A stretch of 64,000 nucleotides of DNA from positions 51,316,379-51,380,378 of the forward strand of contig CALNVZ010003426.1 of the NCBI GenBank assembly GCA_940671915.1. The letters run 5' to 3'. Position numbers and translations under genes: made by a program. Position 1 is the first letter of the stretch; each line of letters begins with the position of its first letter. This document shows, in pieces, positions 59,211 to 64,000 of this stretch. The notes under the pieces are model-generated. The model was not told the DNA's origin, did not search any database, and saw nothing but the letters and a program-made list of their open reading frames with translations. The stretch is from Paracentrotus lividus (Eukaryota; Echinodermata; Echinoidea; Camarodonta; Echinidae).

Positions 59211-59369
59211 TGGCCCATATTCTGGACCGAAGAGTTTGTATGAGTTACAAGTTCGTACAAAGCTATTGTGCGTTCATTTTGTGTGATGTTGACTAATGCA
59301 TCAGACAAAAGGATGGCACAATGCAACTCATACAAAGTAACTCAGTATTCGGTTTAGAATATGGCCTTT
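59211..59369. mobile_element. Small GGCCATATTCT MITE
   Basis: TGGCCCATATTCTGGACCGAA and TTCGGTTTAGAATATGGCC pair at the ends, and GTATGAGTTAC/AACTCATAC and GCTATTGTGC/GCACAATGC pair further in. About 159 bp, no coding. Confidence 0.7.
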
Positions 59370-61129
59370 GTGTCTGTACATGATGTACGTCATTTTAAAG
59401 GAGAATTTATTTATTTGTTAAAAAAGAAAAAATGTATGAATAATGGTTTCTGGAGAATCCATCAAAGAATAACGAAAATATGAACGTTTAAAGTTTTGAT
59501 TTTGAGGCGGCAGTTGTAAGCTGCCCTTTTGTATAATATATATTCTATAAATTTCCTCCAAAGAATATGTATTACTTTACCTATGCTGTCTATATTTTAC
59601 CAAAGCCATATTCACCAAAATAACCATAAAAAACGATAAATTTCACGTGATCTTGTTACAGTTATGAAAGTCAGATTAAATCTAGGTTCTTTAACTAGCA
59701 CGACCCGAAGATATTTGTTATTATTCATTATGAATTTAATATTGATCTACTTTCACTTAATGTATTCATAACAGGCTTATCGTCTTATTCCTTCAAGTCG
59801 ATGATCTGTTTTTAACAAGCAGAGAAAACCTCTTTTCCCCCGTTTTTAACCTCTGTGTTATTTGGAACTCTAACAGAGCTTTAGCTCCATTTCAAAAATA
59901 GGATTTAATACATGTGAAATAAGACAAATTCAGAGTCAAAGAAGGATTATTATTTGCATTTTCAGTGACGTATCGCTGATAAGGGAGGATTTAAACTAAG
60001 GTCTCGAGATGTTAATATATTCCATGTCTGACATTTTAAACCCAATTTTTGTTTGAAATCAAAATGGAAATGGATGTATTTCATAAAGGAGAAACCGGTA
60101 AATTCATTCAGATCCCTCCAAATATCTTATAAAATCAAACCTTCATGCATGAAATAAGCATATACAGCGGTTATTACTCTATCGTATTCTCCTTCTGCAT
60201 TAAGCATGGAACAAGATGTATCTAAAAATAATTTAATTGACTTCCTTACAATCAATAATGGATTTTGAGAATGAGGTTAAACGAAATGAAGATGGTAGTC
60301 GACTTCCCAGCCTGAAAACATCTTCTTTTGTGTGTTAGGGTGTTAGGGACAGCTGGTAGCTAATCAGATGCTTTTCCTCTCAACTTAATTCACAAAGCAT
60401 TAGGAGGATGCACACTTTCATATAATGCAGCTAATTCTAGATCCAGTGATGAATTTGTTTCTTAGTTGTACAAGAATATAATAACGGTATATCCTTATGT
60501 TTGTATCTTCAGATTAGGGGTGGGGCAAGAATGTTAAAAAAAGATCTACTTAACTGTGGAATGGACACATTTCTTTTCTCAATATGGTCATGATGGTGTA
60601 ATGACAAAAATGGTTTTATTACTTTCTTAGAAAATAGATGAACTGATAACTGATTAGGAACATTCTTAATTTGGGCAGCATTGTTAATCAATGAATTAAC
60701 TGCAATCTTTTAAATTTTCGTCTTATTCCTTCTTCTTGTCGGTTTTAAATATTTGTAAGTTCAGATTTTAAAATAATGGATTACTTAGTTTGTTATTTAT
60801 CTATTTTACATATTTTTATTTTTGTTGTTGCTTTTAAGTAGGCATGCTACAAATTGATTTTTCAACGTTAATTCTACAAATCCCTTTTATCAACGAATTA
60901 TAGGTGTTCGATTTTCCATCTAAGCTGATTTGATGCAAATATGTACTATTCCCTGGAAAGTTGCCGCCATTTTCACGCGTTTTATTTATACTCCATGGCG
61001 ACACTTTGGCGCCATCTGCTTGAATCCCTGTGGCGGTTCCGTACATCTGCCTAAGCTGTTCTATCTACCGAGTCTTTGAATACCAGATGAAAACTGTGTC
61101 CATTGACAATGATTACGGAGAGGCCGTGT
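59370..61129. other. No confident gene
   Basis: AT-rich DNA. On the minus strand a TATAAATA motif near 60990 precedes an ATGGCGGC, but no convincing coding exon follows. Confidence 0.45.
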
Positions 61130-61545
61130 AAAATGTTAAAGAATTCAAGACAAGACTATTTAGAATTAAAACAAATTTTGTCAATCTGGGTACATCTAGA
61201 CGGCATCAAAGCAAGAGTGAAAAACTTTTTTCCATTGGATTTGCAAAGAGTGTGTGTGAATGTTAAAGGGTTGAAGAAAATACTCTTTAGAATAAAAACA
61301 GATAAGGTGGTTAAATTTTGTCAATCTGGGCCCCGTTGCATAAAGAGTTACTATTTCAGTAACTTTGTCACCCATGGTAACTTCCATGGAATACTGCATT
61401 TTGATTGGTTATTGAGCAACGTTACCATTGATGGCAAAATATAGTACCTCTTTATGCAGCGCCCTGGGTATTTTATAAAACGGGGCCCTGGTTGTACGTA
61501 GTGCTTCATATAATCAGACGACATCAAAGCAAGGATGAGTTATTA
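61130..61545 (+). repeat. Two-copy tandem repeat, second copy split by a MITE
   Basis: TTTTGTCAATCTGGG (61174 and 61316) and CATCAAAGCAAG (61204 and about 61523) recur in order. In the second copy the MITE at 61328-61467 lies between the two segments. Confidence 0.65.
61328..61467. mobile_element. Small GGGCCCCGTTGCATAAAG MITE
   Basis: GGGCCCCGTTGCATAAAGAG and CTCTTTATGCAGCGCCCTGG pair at the ends, and GTTAC/GTAAC segments pair inside. The flanks suggest a CTGGG duplication, and the tandem neighbour gives the unoccupied sequence. Confidence 0.8.
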
Positions 61546-61650
61546 TTTTGATTTCATGTAAGTTACATTGAGTCCTTGACTAACCATAATTGCATGCTTT
61601 TGATATCGGAAATGTACTTTTTTTTTTATTTCTTCAATTTCCCCTTTCAG

Positions 61651-61776
61651 ACACTGTCGAACATCTTTTAGGGGGTCGGCGCTCATTTCGCATTCAGCCG
61701 ACGTCAGAAGAAAGCACTGCTACACTCTAGAGGCGGACTTGAGGAAATTAGATAGGATACTTCAAGTTATTTCTCA
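61651..61776 (+). CDS. Candidate terminal coding exon
   Basis: A strong acceptor (TTCTTCAATTTCCCCTTTCAG, ending 61650) is followed by a frame open for 42 codons with the helical-looking end TLEADLRKLDRILQVISQ before a stop. A donor-like GTAAATATTC after CACCCGTG at about 61863 would instead make this an untranslated internal exon. No family and no partner exon are recognised. Confidence 0.25.
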
Positions 61777-62094
61777 ATAATCATCGTTGAGACAGCAGCA
61801 GAGAGAGCATAGAGTGCAATATTGAGAGAGTGTCTACAACAGACTCACAGCCTTTCACCCGTGGTAAATATTCAATTTTACATTTGCATATGTGTCTCTG
61901 TCCGATTAAACATTATTTAGGGTATGATAACATGGTGATCTTTTCACATCGTGTTTATTTATAATTAAAATGAGAAATTAGTTATTATTGCCATCGTGTT
62001 GGACTAAAGAGAGCATTATTAGCAGTGGAAGGTTTCACGGTGCACCAAGTATTTTTCTTGAGGCTATGAGTGGTCCTGAAAAGGACTTACCCAC

Positions 62095-62140
62095 TCTCGA
62101 CGTTTTGGTGAGCATGTTCTCACCGTCTTCATAAGAGAAC
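62095..62140 (-). other. Retroelement-type hairpin motif
   Basis: CTCTTATGAAGACGGTGAG then AACATGCTCACCAAAACGTC folds into a GGTGAG/CTCACC hairpin. I recall this string as dispersed at the 3' ends of Penelope-like or similar retroelements. Relative to a hammerhead core (CUGAUGA...GAAA) it has two changed bases, so it would be inactive. Confidence 0.35.
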
Positions 62141-63104
62141 ATCAGATCTGGCAAAATCCTAGTTACAAACTACCTTGTACATTGACCAAACACCCAAATA
62201 TGTCTCTGTAATTTTTTTTTAACACTTTCAAAAGAGGCATTTAGAACCAATAAAGCTGTTGCTCATAAAGGTTGGATATTTTTGTGTGCATGTTCCAGTC
62301 ATGTCCGAACGACCCAACGCAAATCTTTAACTGTTGCGTATAGTTGATAATTTATTTCATGCTGACTTTATTTGCGTTGTATTTTATTCAATTAGAGAAA
62401 GGTATTCTGTACGGTGTATTGAGATTGCAAAATGTTATATGTACATGTATCATTAGACAACCTTTAAAAAAGATCAAAGTCGCAGTGATGACTTCATGAA
62501 ATTTGATATTGCAGAATAAAGAGCACATTATGCATTTCTTCTTACGGCATAACTGATACCGTTAATTTTTTTCCAGTGTTAGACATGAAATCTGATAGAT
62601 ATTAGCCAACTGTAATGGCACGTATCAAGTGAAATGTTAAATCTAAAAAAAAAAGTAATGGTGGTGTGCTCATCTGAAATTCCCATATCCTTGACAATCC
62701 TGACTCTAATCCTGATTTACGAAGCTTGTCTCTTACCATATGTTTTGCGACACTCCGACTGTATAAAAGTGATATTCCTCACGTTAAAAATACATGCATT
62801 TAAAAAAAAATGCTGTATGGTAGGTTTTGCTGGATTAATAAACGTGAGATAGAAATGGAAATATCTATCGAGCTATCATACCAAATGAAAACATTGGCTA
62901 AAACCGGGTAGTTTGGGCCTTTTCCCCACCCCCTCCCTTTGATAATAGAAAAATATTCAGCCACACGTCTGAATTCAGGGTCTGCTAGGTTCAACAGACC
63001 TTCTTCAACCCAAGAGTCTTCTAGACCATATTGATCCCGGCTTGTGCTGCATGGGAAACTTTGGCGGGGACAGGGTACAAAATCAATCTCTATTATGGTC
63101 AAAT
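62141..63104. other. No confident gene
   Basis: A 114-codon minus-strand frame (62800-63144) spans the first of two direct repeats and shows no domain. The rest is AT-rich. Confidence 0.45.
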
Positions 63105-63710
63105 CGAAACAGCTTGGTGTGCCGAAATTATACGGCGGCGACAAATTATATGTGCGAAAAGTCTACTTTAGTTCCGCTTACAGATAAGTTGTGACCTTTT
63201 CCAAGGCAAGCCTGGACTCAAAATAATAAACATATTCACGTTATATTGAGGAGCATCTACAAATAAAAAAAGAAAGATGTACTTAGAATGTGAGCACTAT
63301 AAATTGGTAACACTATTCTAAAGCTAACAATCTCACAGAAATAGACATTTTTTTTTTTTTTTTTTTTTAAACTTATGGTCCAAAGTTGCGTTTCAATATT
63401 TTTACGGTTACTACATTCAATAAGAAGCAAAGTTATACTTAAACATTTGCGATATTTCATATCAATGATTAATTTGAAAATAAAAGAAAATATTCGGCAT
63501 CATTGCGGGCTTGTAATAAAGTTTTTTATGTGGTGGTTTTCGTATAGATAACAGGTTTTTATAAGGAAGTGTAAATAGATCACAAGATAATCGGAGTACT
63601 TAAAATCAATCTTAATCAAATCGAATCAGTTTTAATCAAGTGAAAGCAGTTTGATTGTGCCGAAATTATATGGCGCCGCCAAAATATTATGTGTGAAAGT
63701 TCACTTGCGA
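63105..63710 (+). repeat. Direct repeat pair around TGTGCCGAAATTATA
   Basis: TGTGCCGAAATTATACGGCG with a following TTATATGTGCGAAAAG (about 63118-63163) recurs as TGTGCCGAAATTATATGGCG with ATTATGTGTGAAAG (about 63656-63700). It is a dispersed repeat of unknown class; a T-run lies between at 63350-63369. Confidence 0.55.
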
Positions 63711-64000
63711 TCCATTTTAATATAATTGCGGATCCTTAATGCAATATTTATTTACGTAAGGAGCAACATGATACCGTTGTGGTATATTATCCTCAATTAC
63801 TAATTTGAAAATAGAAGAGGGGCGAGCTATAACCTCGTAGCGGACTCTTTAAGAATTAGTGTTAGCTATTTTGAGCGCAGTTTCATAGAGAAAACAAAAT
63901 ATTATATGCATTTTGCACATTCGGGAGTTTATAGGGGGGTTGTCTTTTGATTCATTTACTGACGGGTTAGAAAAAAAAATCGAAACAGAATGTGGGAAAT
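63711..64000. other. No gene seen
   Basis: AT-rich DNA to the right edge. Confidence 0.5.

Noticed and set aside
62800-63144. 114-codon minus-strand frame
   Set aside because: It begins in a dispersed direct repeat, has no recognised domain and no splice or poly-A support.

Overview
The window reads as nuclear DNA of a metazoan, most likely an echinoderm and probably a sea urchin. The grounds are an AT-rich base composition, spliced genes with GT/AG introns, very dense small inverted-repeat transposons, many CA/TG, TTA and GA microsatellites, a tRNA-derived SINE, LINE 3' ends with short microsatellite tails, and a SAM/HECT-like gene of a type expanded in sea urchins, lancelets and fish. The species call is inference; nothing here is a bacterial operon or a CRISPR locus.

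Genes are few. The best one lies on the minus strand at 2528-4689. It has two coding exons that join in frame into a 609-residue protein: a split SAM-like N-terminus, a 'LGWLYF...LCTK' module, an acidic linker with Val-Lys-x-Glu (SUMO-type) motifs, a V/P-x-A-E repeat tract and the N-lobe part of a HECT-like domain. The catalytic C-lobe is absent, and the reading frame stops exactly where a tRNA-derived SINE begins. A second likely gene on the minus strand starts at 37132 with a clean signal-peptide exon behind a TATA box. A phase-compatible exon at 28830-28963 could be its second exon, across an 8 kb intron packed with transposons. Weaker single-exon candidates sit at 44589-44795, 57028-57327 and 61651-61776, and possible untranslated first exons at 5835-5990 (minus) and 29280-29467 (plus).

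Most of the rest is transposon-derived, often nested two or three deep. Main units: a GGGGAGAC-ended element (8504-9382) with a relative at 24989-25860; a LINE 3' remnant (9595-10195); a TTATGCGG MITE carrying a CAGGGGCGG element (10204-11342); a long-TIR palindrome (14151-15496); an inverted-repeat unit with a decayed 'DTDV / DTVSS...GKKTAW' protein (18200-20660); a 5.8 kb palindrome (22761-28551) whose left arm was split by a Tc1-like element (23096-26206); a TTAA element (30201-30789); a second LINE remnant (30850-32255); a three-level nest (34019-36351); a second three-level nest (37668-40068); and a mariner-type palindrome (54482-55400). From about 41 to 64 kb the DNA is mostly unique AT-rich sequence with microsatellites and scattered MITEs.

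The most interesting signals are: the GGTCACGTGTGTGACC motif repeated six times in 1.4 kb; the giant palindrome that preserves the empty site of its own Tc1 insertion in the opposite arm; two MITE copies of the same roughly 260 bp family that were each independently hit by a CAGGGG-type element; DR1-like nuclear-receptor sites carried by several repeats; and the HECT-like gene that ends at a SINE. All family names come from reading the sequence and recall; no database search was possible.
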